Source of the DNA: Lachnospiraceae bacterium
GTDB taxonomy: Bacteria > Bacillota > Clostridia > Lachnospirales > Lachnospiraceae
Assembly (NCBI GenBank): GCA_021199655.1
Contig: JAJQHQ010000059.1
Location: 1 to 64,000 of the forward strand
Direction: 5' to 3'
DNA length: 64,000 bases
Under the pieces are notes generated by a model. The model was given only the letters and a program-made list of their open reading frames with translations, ran no database searches and was not told the DNA's origin. Position numbers and translations under genes: made by a program. Each line of letters begins with the position of its first letter. Within the stretch, counting starts at the first letter, position 1. Positions 1 through 8,110 of the stretch are shown piece by piece.

Positions 1-833
1 ATGAAAAAGAATGGGAAAAGGAAGCACAGGACACCATAATCCAGCTTAAAAATGTGCTTGGTGATGTTGCGAAGGATATTCAGCATGTGGGAAGCACGTC
101 TATCCCAATGATTAAGGCAAAACCGATTATTGATATCGCGGTAGCAGTGGATGATTTTAAGGACATACTTGCATTGGAACAGGAATTAAAATCAGCAGGC
201 TTTTATTACAGACCAAAGTATGACGAACTTGGAAAACAGCTATTGTTTGCATCGGGCAGTTATTATGAAGGCACAGGAGATCTGCAGACGCACTTTATTC
301 ATGTCGTTCATGCAGGTGGTATGGACTGGATCAATTATATAAATTTCCGGGATTATCTGAACCATGAGCCGTCTGTTGCGAAAGAGTATGAGCGCTTAAA
401 GCTTACACTTGCATCACAGGTGCCTGTTGACAGCGGCCGAAAAAAATATACCAGTGGGAAACATGATTTTATTGTCCGTACTTTAAGAAAAGCACTGGTT
501 AAATCTTTTCTGGGTAAAACGGTAAATATTAAGATAGACCGCCCGATGGGGAGCAGACACCCACGCCATCCGGAGATGATATATCCGGTTAATTACGGAT
601 TTATTCCGAATGTATATAGCGGTGATGGTGCAGAACTCGATGTGTATTTGCTTGGGGTGGATGTTCCGGTTCGAGAATACACAGCATCAATCATCGGCAT
701 CATCTATCGTGAAGATGATGTGGAGGATAAGCTTGTTGCAGCGCCGAATGGGATCCGATTCTCAAAGGAAGAAATTCAGACAGCGGTGAATTTTCAGGAG
801 CAATTTTTTAAGCAAACAATTGAGTTACTTTAG
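1..833 (+). CDS. GrpB (UPF0157)-like nucleotidyltransferase fused to a pyrophosphatase-like domain, 5' partial
   Basis: The reading frame is open back to the first base (frame starting at base 3), so the true start lies outside the window; the GTG at 54 is internal. The N-terminal ~150 residues carry the GrpB/UPF0157 signature DIQHVGSTSIP followed by KPIIDIAV, typical of the nucleotidyltransferase-fold GrpB family. The C-terminal ~100 residues (from about base 515) contain DRPMGSRHPRHPEMIYPVNY, then ELDVYLLGVD and a DDVEDKLVAAP segment, which match the beta-barrel of soluble inorganic pyrophosphatases. The biochemical role of such fusions is not established. It is the leftmost gene, separated from the next by a non-coding repeat. 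Family call is firm, function is not. Confidence 0.8.
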   Translation, partial: EKEWEKEAQDTIIQLKNVLGDVAKDIQHVGSTSIPMIKAKPIIDIAVAVDDFKDILALEQELKSAGFYYRPKYDELGKQLLFASGSYYEGTGDLQTHFIHVVHAGGMDWINYINFRDYLNHEPSVAKEYERLKLTLASQVPVDSGRKKYTSGKHDFIVRTLRKALVKSFLGKTVNIKIDRPMGSRHPRHPEMIYPVNYGFIPNVYSGDGAELDVYLLGVDVPVREYTASIIGIIYREDDVEDKLVAAPNGIRFSKEEIQTAVNFQEQFFKQTIELL

Positions 834-878
834 TATAATCAAACCCACAACGATGAATATAGTGCATTATCGCCCTCA

Positions 879-1108
879 GGGTATGTGCGTTCATTGTTGA
901 GTTTCCCTTGAGTTCGCCGTGTTATCAGTGAGCGAGTCAGAGACTCGCTCACTGTTCGGCTGTCGCCGAATATCAGAACATAAACAGTCAGCCCCTTACG
1001 CGCGAGCGCGACGTGTCTGTCTGTTTATGTTCTGCTGCACGGCTCGTAGCTTGCGCACATTGTATCAAAATTAGCAGGGCAATGGATGGTTAATGTGGCT
1101 GAGGCGTG
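879..1108. repeat. ~230-bp structured non-coding repeat, copy 1
   Basis: This fills most of the 384-bp gap between 833 and 1218. It is closely similar to 8915-9146 over its whole length and in the same orientation. It contains several strong inverted repeats: GCGAGTC-AGA-GACTCGC, TTCGGC-TGTC-GCCGAA, and a long stem whose arms are AGAACATAAACAG and CTGTTTATGTTCT around a GCGCGAGCGCG apex. In the other copy the first stem reads GCGAGCC-AGA-GGCTCGC, a T-A to C-G compensatory change, so the fold seems to be maintained. Small reading frames through it are not conserved in a coding-like way. It could be a small structured RNA, a MITE-like repeat or a recombination unit; I cannot assign a family. 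Confidence 0.75.
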
Positions 1109-1217
1109 ATTAGACAAAAATAAATCTACCAAAAATATTGAAATCTACCATCCTATATGATACAATACATTTACAGTGATAAATGGTTATGTTATGTGTT
1201 GTAAGGAAGGTCAAGGT

Positions 1218-2171
1218 ATGATACAGTACTTGCAAGAGAATCTGGGAATATCGGTAAAAGAGCGCGCGTGGGATTTAGAAGATAGGATTCCCTTATATTT
1301 GAAGAGTGGGCGGAATTATTCTATTCTTCAAATTGAATCTCTTGATTGTCTCTGTATACGAATTACGTCTGATGATTTCAAGATTTCTTCTTATCTGAAA
1401 CATTTGGATAAGTTGTCTGGATATTGGAATGATAATATCATTCTGGTCTTTCAGGAGTTGTCTTCTTATCAGAGAAAGATGCTCATTCAAAACAGAATTG
1501 CTTTTATTGTTCCGGAGTCACAAGTGTATATTCCTTTTCTTGGTATGGTATTCAAAGAAAGAACGGCTAGCCGGCGGAGTATTGTAGATGATAAGCTTTC
1601 AGCTACTGCTCAGCTGCTACTGCTCCTTGTAATTAAGAATAAAATAAGCAAAATACGTCAGGCTGATATTACGCACTTCATTCCAGCCTCCCCAATGACC
1701 ATTTCGAGAGCCGTAAATGAATTGATTCAGCTTAATCTGATGAATGAAAAAATAAATGGCCGAGAGCGCATATTACTGGTTGATTCATCTATGTTGGATT
1801 TATATCAGAAGTGTAAAACGTATTTAAAAAGTCCTGTTAGCAGAATAGTTTATGTAAAGGAAGACGATGTACCAGAAGAGCTTCCTTTAGCTGGAGAGAT
1901 TGCTCTTGCGGAATATAGCATGCTTAATCCGCCTAAAGTAAACTGCTACGCAATGTGGAAAAAGGATTTCAATAAATTGAAACTGGATACTGTAGATCCC
2001 AATTGGACGAGAGAACCATACGCAGAAATTCAATTGTGGATTTACGACCCGTTGCTGTTGGCTAATGGAAGATATATCAGTGAACTGCCGCTTGCTCTTT
2101 CCTTTGAGAATGAAACTGATGAAAGAGTAGAAGATGCAGTAGAAACTATGATGGAGAATTATAAATGGTAA
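1218..2171 (+). CDS. AbiEi-like antitoxin / transcriptional regulator of a type IV-like TA pair
   Basis: 317 residues from the ATG at 1218, chosen because AAGGAAGG sits 7-8 nt upstream; in-frame GTG 1176 and ATG 1194 lack a good site. The middle part (around residues 120-185) looks like a winged helix: a helical LLLLLVIKNKISKIRQADI stretch, then SPMTISRAVNELIQLNLM, as in MarR-like DNA-binding folds. Its stop overlaps the start of the downstream nucleotidyltransferase by 7 bp, the classic arrangement of AbiEi/AbiEii pairs. AbiEi-type antitoxins repress their own promoter and counteract the nucleotidyltransferase toxin without forming a stable complex. I infer the role mainly from the partner and gene order; sequence similarity to characterised AbiEi is not obvious by eye. 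Confidence 0.65.
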   Translation: MIQYLQENLGISVKERAWDLEDRIPLYLKSGRNYSILQIESLDCLCIRITSDDFKISSYLKHLDKLSGYWNDNIILVFQELSSYQRKMLIQNRIAFIVPESQVYIPFLGMVFKERTASRRSIVDDKLSATAQLLLLLVIKNKISKIRQADITHFIPASPMTISRAVNELIQLNLMNEKINGRERILLVDSSMLDLYQKCKTYLKSPVSRIVYVKEDDVPEELPLAGEIALAEYSMLNPPKVNCYAMWKKDFNKLKLDTVDPNWTREPYAEIQLWIYDPLLLANGRYISELPLALSFENETDERVEDAVETMMENYKW

Positions 2172-2920
2172 ATGGATTTGAGAAATTCAAGGAACATTTT
2201 GTTGGTTATGAAGATTGCTATACGATTATCGGTGGAACAGCCTGTGATATTCTGATGAATGACGCTTCGGTTGACTTTCGATTGACTAAAGATATCGACA
2301 TGATTCTTTTGATTGAGAACAGGTTTGAAGAATTTGCGGAGGTATTTTGGGAATTCATCAAAGCCGGAAATTATAAGTGCGGTTGGCGCAATTCTGAAAT
2401 ACCACATTTTTATAGGTTCACAGAGCCAATGTCAGGATATCCTGTTATGATTGAGTTGTTTTCAAAACGGCCGGACTTTCAATTAAATCATACAGACATA
2501 CATCTTACCCCTTTGCCGGTATCAGAAGAAATATCAAGTTTGTCCGCCATTATGTTGGATGACAATTATTACAATCTTATGTTGAAAGGGAAGAAAGTAA
2601 TAGGCGGTATTTCTGTTTTGGATACAGAATATCTTATTGTGTTCAAGATTAAGGCTTATCTGGATTTAAGACAAAAGAAAGCGAAAGGAGAGCATGTTAA
2701 TGATAAGGATCTGAAAAAACATAAGAATGATGTTTTCAGATTATTATCCATTGCAGATGGTACTTTTCGGATTACACTTCCTAGTACGGTTTATAATGAA
2801 GTGAATGATTTTATAAGTATAGTGAAGGCGGAACCTGTAAATCTAAAAAATCTTCATTTGGATGATTTTGCACCAGAAACGTATTATCGAATTTTGAGTA
2901 GTATTTACATATCAGAGTAG
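2165..2920 (+). CDS. AbiEii-like nucleotidyltransferase toxin
   Basis: 251 residues. The N-terminus carries a nucleotidyltransferase-fold signature: TIIGGTACDILM followed by RLTKDIDMILLIE, i.e. the GG-x(n)-DhD pattern that binds the metal and nucleotide. A further conserved part is YLIVFKIKAYLDL, typical of AbiEii/DUF1814 proteins, where the Lys is functionally important. The start codon lies inside the end of the upstream gene (7-bp overlap), implying translational coupling. AbiEii toxins transfer nucleotides to tRNA or other targets and cause reversible growth arrest or phage abortive infection. The gene sits in an accessory island full of gene fragments, in keeping with horizontal acquisition. 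Exact target unknown. Confidence 0.72.
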   Translation: MVNGFEKFKEHFVGYEDCYTIIGGTACDILMNDASVDFRLTKDIDMILLIENRFEEFAEVFWEFIKAGNYKCGWRNSEIPHFYRFTEPMSGYPVMIELFSKRPDFQLNHTDIHLTPLPVSEEISSLSAIMLDDNYYNLMLKGKKVIGGISVLDTEYLIVFKIKAYLDLRQKKAKGEHVNDKDLKKHKNDVFRLLSIADGTFRITLPSTVYNEVNDFISIVKAEPVNLKNLHLDDFAPETYYRILSSIYISE

Positions 2921-2951
2921 CGTGTGAGGTAAGAGAACAGGAAGGAATATT

Positions 2952-3578
2952 ATGAATCAGAAGGAAAGAATGCTTGCCGGTTTGCCTTACAAGGCATGGC
3001 TGGATGGTCTGAATGAAGAAAGAGTACTGTGTAAACAAAAAATATATGATTTCAATATGCTGCCGCCTGCAGAGCGGGAACGCGCACCCCAGATGCTCAA
3101 GGAACTGCTGGGAAAAACAGGCGAATACATTATGATAGAAGCACCCTTTCACTGCGATTATGGCTGGAATATAGAGGTTGGCGACAATTTTTTTGCCAAT
3201 TATAATTTTACAGTCTTAGACGTTGGAAAGGTTACGATTGGAGAAAATGCACAAATTGCTCCGAATGTTTCTATTTATACTGCCGGGCATCCCATTCATG
3301 CTGAAAGCCGCAATTCAGGATATGAGTATGGAATCCCTGTCACAATCGGGGATAATGTATGGATCGGCGGAGGGGCAATTATACTTCCAGGTGTGACAAT
3401 CGGTAATAATGTAGTGATTGGCGCGGGAAGTGTGGTTGGAAAAGATATTCCAGACAATATGATTGCTGCTGGAAATCCCTGCAGAGTTATCAGAGAAATT
3501 ACGGAGGATGATCGAAAATATTATTTCAAGAAACGAATGTTTGACGAAGAATCCTGGAAGGACATCCTTTCCTGCTGA
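2952..3578 (+). CDS. maa: Maltose/galactoside O-acetyltransferase (LbH hexapeptide family)
   Basis: 208 residues, ATG 2952 preceded by AGGAAGGA. It begins with the Maa N-terminal domain (KERMLAGLPYKAWLDGLNEER), then a left-handed beta-helix built of hexapeptide repeats such as VTIGENAQIAPNV and VTIGDNVWIGGGAIILPG, including the catalytic-site His region IYTAGHPIHAESR. Such enzymes transfer acetyl groups from acetyl-CoA to the 6-OH of maltose, glucose or galactosides in the cytosol, probably for detoxification. Length is slightly above the family norm (~185-205). The gene ends exactly where a decayed GNAT fragment begins, so its last codons may have been joined to foreign sequence by deletion: the final ~20 residues are less conserved. 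Confidence 0.88.
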   Translation: MNQKERMLAGLPYKAWLDGLNEERVLCKQKIYDFNMLPPAERERAPQMLKELLGKTGEYIMIEAPFHCDYGWNIEVGDNFFANYNFTVLDVGKVTIGENAQIAPNVSIYTAGHPIHAESRNSGYEYGIPVTIGDNVWIGGGAIILPGVTIGNNVVIGAGSVVGKDIPDNMIAAGNPCRVIREITEDDRKYYFKKRMFDEESWKDILSC

Positions 3579-3790
3579 CCGGTGCAAAAGATGCGGAAAC
3601 TTTGATCTTTTACAGGAAAGCCGGTTATAACAGTGCAGACAAGACGGCGTTTATTTGGTGGATTGACGGGAATTTATTTACATTTCAACGAATCATACCG
3701 GGCTGTATGAAAAATATGGATATAGTTTTTATCAGATGATGAACGACATGGGGGAGAGCCATCACGAGTTTACAAGAAGGAAATCATGTA
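3579..3790 (+). pseudogene. Fused remnants of two GNAT acetyltransferase genes
   Basis: Immediately after maa, one frame reads LTGAKDAETLIFYRKAGY...DKTAFIWWIDGN, the C-terminal end of a GNAT domain; it is almost the same as the remnant at 5527-5633. At about 3672 the frame changes and reads IYISTNHTGLYEKYGYSFYQMM, nearly identical to the C-terminus of the GNAT gene ending at 6550. There is no start codon or complete acetyl-CoA binding motif. This is debris left by deletions joining two acetyltransferase genes, not a functional gene. Confidence 0.75.
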
Positions 3791-3809
3791 ATGTTATGCA
3801 ACTTTTGGA

Positions 3810-3980
3810 ATGGAAGAAGGTATGACGCAGGCACAGCTTGCGGAGAAAATTGGCACGACCAGCCCTTATGTGAATCGGATTATTAAGAAGGGCGATACCG
3901 TGATAAACAAGACTTTCGTCAATATGGTGGAAGCGCTTGGGTATGATATTGAGATAAAATATGTGAAAAGAGAAGTCTGA
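3810..3980 (+). CDS. Small XRE-type helix-turn-helix protein
   Basis: 56 residues. The sequence MTQAQLAEKIGTTSPYVNRI is a textbook HTH_3/XRE helix-turn-helix, followed by a C-terminal part (VNMVEALGYDIEIKYVKRE) often seen in short Lachnospiraceae DNA-binding proteins. No strong ribosome binding site is visible before ATG 3810 and the usual first helix of the domain is missing, so it may be the 3' remnant of a longer gene or use another start. It ends 26 bp before the AlbA_2 gene and could regulate it. Function as a repressor is inferred from the fold only. Confidence 0.55.
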   Translation: MEEGMTQAQLAEKIGTTSPYVNRIIKKGDTVINKTFVNMVEALGYDIEIKYVKREV

Positions 3981-4006
3981 GTTTGGAAAGGATAGTGAGG
4001 GGTTAT

Positions 4007-5416
4007 ATGGCAGAACAAACATACTCACTTGGAGAAGAAACAGAGCAGATTGAGTTTAAGAAAAGCACCGGTGAATTAAAAGAAGCGGTGATTTCCATGG
4101 CGGCAATTCTGAATAAACATCAGAGCGGGAAGCTGTATTTTGGCGTGAAGAATGATGGTACTGTTATCGGTCAGGAGATTAACGATACAACTCTCCGAAC
4201 AATTAGCCAGGCTATTGGCAACCATCTGCGACCGGCGATTTATCCAAATATTAAGAAAGAACGCTATGGAGACCGGACAGTTGTGTTAGTTGAGTTTTCC
4301 GGAACTCAGCAGCCGTATCTTGCTCATAATATTCCGCGCATTCGTGTTGCGGATGAGGATCTTGTGATGGAGCAGCCTATGTATGAAGAAATGCTGCGTA
4401 AACGCGACAGCGTCAATTATTCATGGGAAAGCCAGAGGTCAAAATATACAATTGCGGATATTGACCAGACTGCGTTCAAGTCATATCTTAAAAAGGCAAA
4501 GAAAGTAGGCAGAATCAGTTTTGAGAACGAGGAACCAGCAGAGGTAATGACGAAGCTGGGGCTGGCAGAAAATGAGTATCTTTTGAATGCCGGTGCGGCG
4601 CTGTTTGTAAACTGTGGAATCAATGAACTCCAGATGGCAAAATTCGCGTCTGATGAACGACTTACCTTTACGGATATTCGCAGGTTTACCGGTTCTATTC
4701 TCGATCTGGCAGATAAAGCGGTTCAATATATTATCGACGCAATGGACTGGCGAGTAGAATTTGATGGAAGTCTGGAACGAAAAGAAATTCCGGAAATTCC
4801 TGTGGATGCCGCCAGAGAAGCAGTGATAAATGCCTTCGCGCACCGGTTGATAGAATCTGGCCAAAGCGTAGAAGTGGCAATATACCGCAGCTTTATTGAA
4901 ATCTATAGTCCGGGCAAGTTTCCTGACGGAGTAACACCGGAAATGTTCATCAGGGAAATCCGCAAGCCAATTCGCAGAAATCCACTGATTACGCGTACTT
5001 TATACTATTCCAAGGACATGGAGAGCTTTGCGACTGGTTTGAAGCGGATTCAGGATGCATGTGATGAGGCTGGGTGCAAGGTTGAGTACTATGGAGATGA
5101 ATATGGTTTCACTGTTCGCTTTTATCGTCATTGCGGTAAAGGTTGGGGAACAGATATGGGTGCCAAAACGACAGGTTCCAAAGTGCCAAATGTCACTTTG
5201 GATGTCACTTTGGGAGTCATTTTGGAAAATCCGGTTGAGGCATCTGTTTTTGAGTTGATTAGAGAAAATGCCTCCATAACAATTCCACAAATGGCAGAAA
5301 AGTTATCTATAAACAGAAGGACAGTTCAAAGGGCTATTAATTCTCTGAAGGAAAAGGGGATTATTGAGCGAAAAGGCGGTAAGCGTTACGGGTATTGGGA
5401 AGTAAAGGATTATTAA
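4007..5416 (+). CDS. AlbA_2/Schlafen-type ATP-binding protein with C-terminal winged helix
   Basis: 469 residues from ATG 4007 (GTGAGGGG lies 6 nt upstream; ATG-equivalent 3983 is less likely). Residues ~10-125 form an AlbA_2 (Schlafen AlbA-like) nucleic-acid-binding domain: EQIEFKKSTGELKEAVISMAA with SGKLYFGVKNDGTVIG. The central/late part has the HATPase_c_4 signature AAREAVINAFAHR and IEIYSPGKFPDG. The last ~60 residues (TIPQMAEKLSINRRTVQRAI) are a winged HTH. This is the common 'RNA-binding/ATP-binding, RecG-like' architecture seen as a putative transcription regulator in mobile and defence-rich regions. A hairpin terminator follows at 5443. The role remains unproven. Confidence 0.82.
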   Translation: MAEQTYSLGEETEQIEFKKSTGELKEAVISMAAILNKHQSGKLYFGVKNDGTVIGQEINDTTLRTISQAIGNHLRPAIYPNIKKERYGDRTVVLVEFSGTQQPYLAHNIPRIRVADEDLVMEQPMYEEMLRKRDSVNYSWESQRSKYTIADIDQTAFKSYLKKAKKVGRISFENEEPAEVMTKLGLAENEYLLNAGAALFVNCGINELQMAKFASDERLTFTDIRRFTGSILDLADKAVQYIIDAMDWRVEFDGSLERKEIPEIPVDAAREAVINAFAHRLIESGQSVEVAIYRSFIEIYSPGKFPDGVTPEMFIREIRKPIRRNPLITRTLYYSKDMESFATGLKRIQDACDEAGCKVEYYGDEYGFTVRFYRHCGKGWGTDMGAKTTGSKVPNVTLDVTLGVILENPVEASVFELIRENASITIPQMAEKLSINRRTVQRAINSLKEKGIIERKGGKRYGYWEVKDY

Positions 5417-5442
5417 GAAGAAAAGCTGTGTGTTTGTTGGTA

Positions 5443-5469
5443 AAAACTCACGCCAGTGGTGCGAGTTTT
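5443..5469 (+). terminator. Hairpin terminator after the AlbA_2 gene
   Basis: AAAACTC pairs with GAGTTTT around an inner CGCC/GGTG stem; A-rich before and T-rich after. It lies 27 bp behind the stop codon at 5416, and may end transcription in either direction. Confidence 0.6.
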
Positions 5470-5483
5470 GGGAAGGATAGTTT

Positions 5484-5633
5484 ATGATTCGGGAAGCGAA
5501 AAAGAGTGGAAAGTGTTATAAGATGATGTTGCTGAACGGTGTAAAAGATGCGGAAACTTTGAACTTTTACAGGAAAGCCAGTTATAACAGTACAGACAAA
5601 ACGGCGTTTATTCAGTGGATTGATGGAAATTAA
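5484..5633 (+). pseudogene. C-terminal remnant of a GNAT acetyltransferase
   Basis: A 49-codon frame that encodes only the end of a GNAT domain: MIREAKKSGKCYKMMLLNGV, then AETLNFYRKASYNSTDKTAF. The segment 5527-5633 is a near-duplicate of 3579-3673, so the two fragments form a direct repeat around the HTH/AlbA_2 pair. The acetyl-CoA pyrophosphate-binding loop is absent, so activity is not expected. Confidence 0.7.
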
Positions 5634-5669
5634 GCAGAAGAATAATCGAATTTTTATGGAGGAAATATA

Positions 5670-6068
5670 GTGAAACGAGAACTTGGAATAGCGCGTTGTG
5701 GACTGGCTTGTTGCTTATGTAGCGAGAATGTGAAATGCAAAGGATGTAAATTGGACGGATTTCCAGAACTTTCGTGGTGTAAAGATGCAGAATGGTGCGA
5801 AAACAGAAAATGTTCAATCGAAAAGAAACTAAACGGCTGCTATGAGTGTGAACCAGAAGGTTGTCGTAAGGGCTTGTACGCAGAAAAAATCAAAGCACGA
5901 GCATTTGCAGAGTTTGTACGAAGATACGGTCTTTCGGAGTTACTGGATTGTCTGGAATACAATGAGCAAGCAGGAGTTATATATCACCGAGAAGGAATAA
6001 TGGGTGATTATGATGATTTTGATGATATGGAAGAATTAATCCGCTTTATTAAAATGGGCAAACGCTAA
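5670..6068 (+). CDS. DUF3795-like cysteine-rich protein
   Basis: 132 residues from GTG 5670, with GGAGG 7 nt upstream. The N-terminal half contains many cysteines in the DUF3795 pattern: ARCGLACCLCSENVKCKGCK, then WCKDAEWCENRKC and GCYECEPEGC. The C-terminal half is acidic and helical, without cysteines. DUF3795 proteins probably bind metal (zinc or an Fe-S cluster) through these cysteines, but the function is unknown. It stands alone between GNAT genes in the island and shows no operon partner. Confidence 0.75.
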   Translation: MKRELGIARCGLACCLCSENVKCKGCKLDGFPELSWCKDAEWCENRKCSIEKKLNGCYECEPEGCRKGLYAEKIKARAFAEFVRRYGLSELLDCLEYNEQAGVIYHREGIMGDYDDFDDMEELIRFIKMGKR

Positions 6069-6097
6069 ATCGGAATTATTTTGAGGGAGTATTATAT

Positions 6098-6550
6098 ATA
6101 CAGATAATTGAGTATTATGATAGTGACAGACAAGACCATTGGCTTAATCAGATAAAAAAGAGTGACTGGGGAGCGGGGCAGTATCTTTATAAATTATTGT
6201 CTCAGAATCATTTTAAAGAGATGACAGGCAGCAGCTCAAAGGTAATAATGCTCGTGGATGGAGAAGAACTGGTATCATTTTGTACATATGCAGAAAAAGA
6301 CGATATTCCATCAACGACACTTACTCCATGGATTGGGTTTGTATATACCTTTCCGCAATACCGCGGGCATTGCTGCATGGGGATGTTGCTTGATGAAATA
6401 GAAAAGCAGGCGAAAAATGAGAATGTGCCTGCTATTTACATCTCAACGAATCATATCGGGCTGTATGAAAAATATGGATACAGTTTTTATCAGATGATGA
6501 AAGACATGGAAGGCGAGCCATCCAGAGTTTACAGGAAAGAACTTGTGTGA
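6098..6550 (+). CDS. GNAT family N-acetyltransferase with a non-standard or lost start codon
   Basis: The acetyltransferase signature is clear: WIGFVYTFPQYRGHCCMGML is the acetyl-CoA binding region and IYISTNHIGLYEKYGYSFYQ the conserved end. The first ATG-like codon in frame is a TTG at 6197, but family-like coding sequence continues upstream as IQIIEYYDSDRQDHWLNQIK and SDWGAGQYLYKLL. A good site GAGGGAG (6083-6089) points to an ATA codon at 6098 as the ancestral start. Either ATA is used, TTG makes a shortened protein, or the gene has lost its start. The domain itself is intact. Substrate unknown. Confidence 0.6.
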   Translation: MQIIEYYDSDRQDHWLNQIKKSDWGAGQYLYKLLSQNHFKEMTGSSSKVIMLVDGEELVSFCTYAEKDDIPSTTLTPWIGFVYTFPQYRGHCCMGMLLDEIEKQAKNENVPAIYISTNHIGLYEKYGYSFYQMMKDMEGEPSRVYRKELV

Positions 6551-6598
6551 AGCTATGCTGTAATTCAATCAGTTTCGCCGGAAGAGAGTGAGAAACAT

Positions 6599-7174
6599 AT
6601 GACGAGAATATATTTTGTGCGTCATGCACAGCCATTACATTCATGGAAGGACGATAGAACAAGACCACTGACGGAGGAAGGACATAGGGATACTTCGTCG
6701 GTTCTTGCTTATTTGAAGGAAAAGGAGATTGATGATTTCTATTGCAGTCCATATAGGAGAAGCCTGGATACAATAGCCAGCACGGCGGACTATTATCGTA
6801 AAAATATAATGGTAGATGAACGGCTAAGGGAAAGAGAAGCAGGTGAAGGCAGCAATTATGAGGGAATGTATTGGAAACGTTGGGAAAACCTTGACTACCA
6901 CGAAGAGGGTGGAGAATCCATCCTCATGGTTCAGAAACGAAATATTGAGGCTTTAAATGAAATTTTGGAGAAAAGTGTTGGGAAAAATATCGTTATTGGT
7001 ACACATGGGACAGCGCTCAGTTCGATTTTAAATTACTATGATAATAGTTTTTGCTGCGATGATTTCCTGCGTATCATTGACTGGATGCCGTATATTATCC
7101 GACTTGACTATGATGGGAGTCAGATTATTCAGATGGAAGAATGTTTTCATATCGAAAAAGATTATAAGGGATAA
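6599..7174 (+). CDS. Histidine phosphatase (phosphoglycerate mutase-like) family protein
   Basis: 191 residues, ATG 6599 after a GAAGAGAGTGAG site. The catalytic RHG-type motif is FVRHAQPLH near residue 8 with His as the phospho-acceptor; the second histidine is in VIGTHGTALSS. YCSPYRRSLDTIAST supplies the conserved Ser-Pro-x-x-Arg segment. Members hydrolyse phosphoesters from small metabolites such as alpha-ribazole phosphate or phosphosugars. RHA replaces the commoner RHG, which is tolerated in this superfamily. The neighbours do not indicate the substrate. Confidence 0.85.
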   Translation: MTRIYFVRHAQPLHSWKDDRTRPLTEEGHRDTSSVLAYLKEKEIDDFYCSPYRRSLDTIASTADYYRKNIMVDERLREREAGEGSNYEGMYWKRWENLDYHEEGGESILMVQKRNIEALNEILEKSVGKNIVIGTHGTALSSILNYYDNSFCCDDFLRIIDWMPYIIRLDYDGSQIIQMEECFHIEKDYKG

Positions 7175-7253
7175 TCAACCCTTGGACGATGTACACAGCG
7201 GGTGCAAGTGCCCAATTCGCGATTGGACAATATATGAAAGAGAGAAAGATTAT

Positions 7254-8090
7254 ATGAAACTGAAAATCGCATTGCTTCAGCTCCTTTCTGGGAAGAACCT
7301 TACGGAGCAGACTATGATTGGAAAGAAAGCCTGTGAGCAGGCTAAGACTATGGGTGCGCATATTGCGTTATTCCCGGAAATGTGGAGCAGCGGATATTAC
7401 ATCCCGCAGGATGAGAAAGCTGTAAATGAGTTGTCTATTCCTGCCAAAGACGATTTTGTACAGGGGTTTCGTACTCTAGCGGCTGACCTTGAGATGGCAA
7501 TAGGAATCACCTTTCTTGAAAAACACAAACCAAAGCCATTAAATTCCATACTTCTTTTTGACAGAAAAGGGAAGGAAGTGCTTCATTATTCCAAGGTACA
7601 CACCTGCGCATTTGATGCTGAGAAGATGCTGTCAGAGGGCGAGGGTTTTTACGTGGCGGATTTAGATGTTGGAGAAGATACAGTGAAGATCGGCTCCATG
7701 ATTTGCTTTGACAGAGAATTTCCAGAGAGTGCACGAATTCTGATGTTAAAGGGCGCGGAGGTTGTGTTAGCTCCCAATGCTTGTCCGATGGAAATCAACC
7801 GGCTCAGTACGCTTCGCGCCAGGGCTTATGAGAATATGATAGCTATTGCTACCTGCAATTATCCGGTTGGTCAGCCGGACTGTAACGGGCATTCCACCGT
7901 CTTTGATGGCGTCGCGTGGCTTCGTGATGAGCCGTGGGTACGGGATATGTGCATACTGGAAGCGCCGGAGGAAGAAGGCATTTATATTGCCAAGATTGAT
8001 ATGGATTTGCTGCGGGATTATCGCAAGCGTGAGGTGAACGGGAATAAATATCGTCATCCGGAAAAATATGGGGCGATAACGGAAGGATAA
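7254..8090 (+). CDS. Carbon-nitrogen hydrolase (nitrilase superfamily)
   Basis: 278 residues from ATG 7254, preceded by GAGAGAAAG; the upstream extension to 7038 overlaps the histidine phosphatase in another frame and is rejected. The catalytic triad is visible: Glu in ALFPEMWSSGYY, Lys in LHYSKVHTC and the nucleophilic Cys in GSMICFDREFPE. These enzymes hydrolyse amides (aliphatic amidases, N-carbamoyl amino acid or omega-amide hydrolases) in the cytosol. The protein is complete and of usual length. The substrate cannot be told from the sequence. Confidence 0.88.
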   Translation: MKLKIALLQLLSGKNLTEQTMIGKKACEQAKTMGAHIALFPEMWSSGYYIPQDEKAVNELSIPAKDDFVQGFRTLAADLEMAIGITFLEKHKPKPLNSILLFDRKGKEVLHYSKVHTCAFDAEKMLSEGEGFYVADLDVGEDTVKIGSMICFDREFPESARILMLKGAEVVLAPNACPMEINRLSTLRARAYENMIAIATCNYPVGQPDCNGHSTVFDGVAWLRDEPWVRDMCILEAPEEEGIYIAKIDMDLLRDYRKREVNGNKYRHPEKYGAITEG

Positions 8091-8110
8091 AAATAAGATG
8101 GAGTAAATGA

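Noticed and set aside
7038-7253. N-terminal extension of the nitrilase-family protein
   Set aside because: It overlaps the histidine phosphatase gene in another frame and has no similarity to the family; ATG 7254 has a ribosome binding site.
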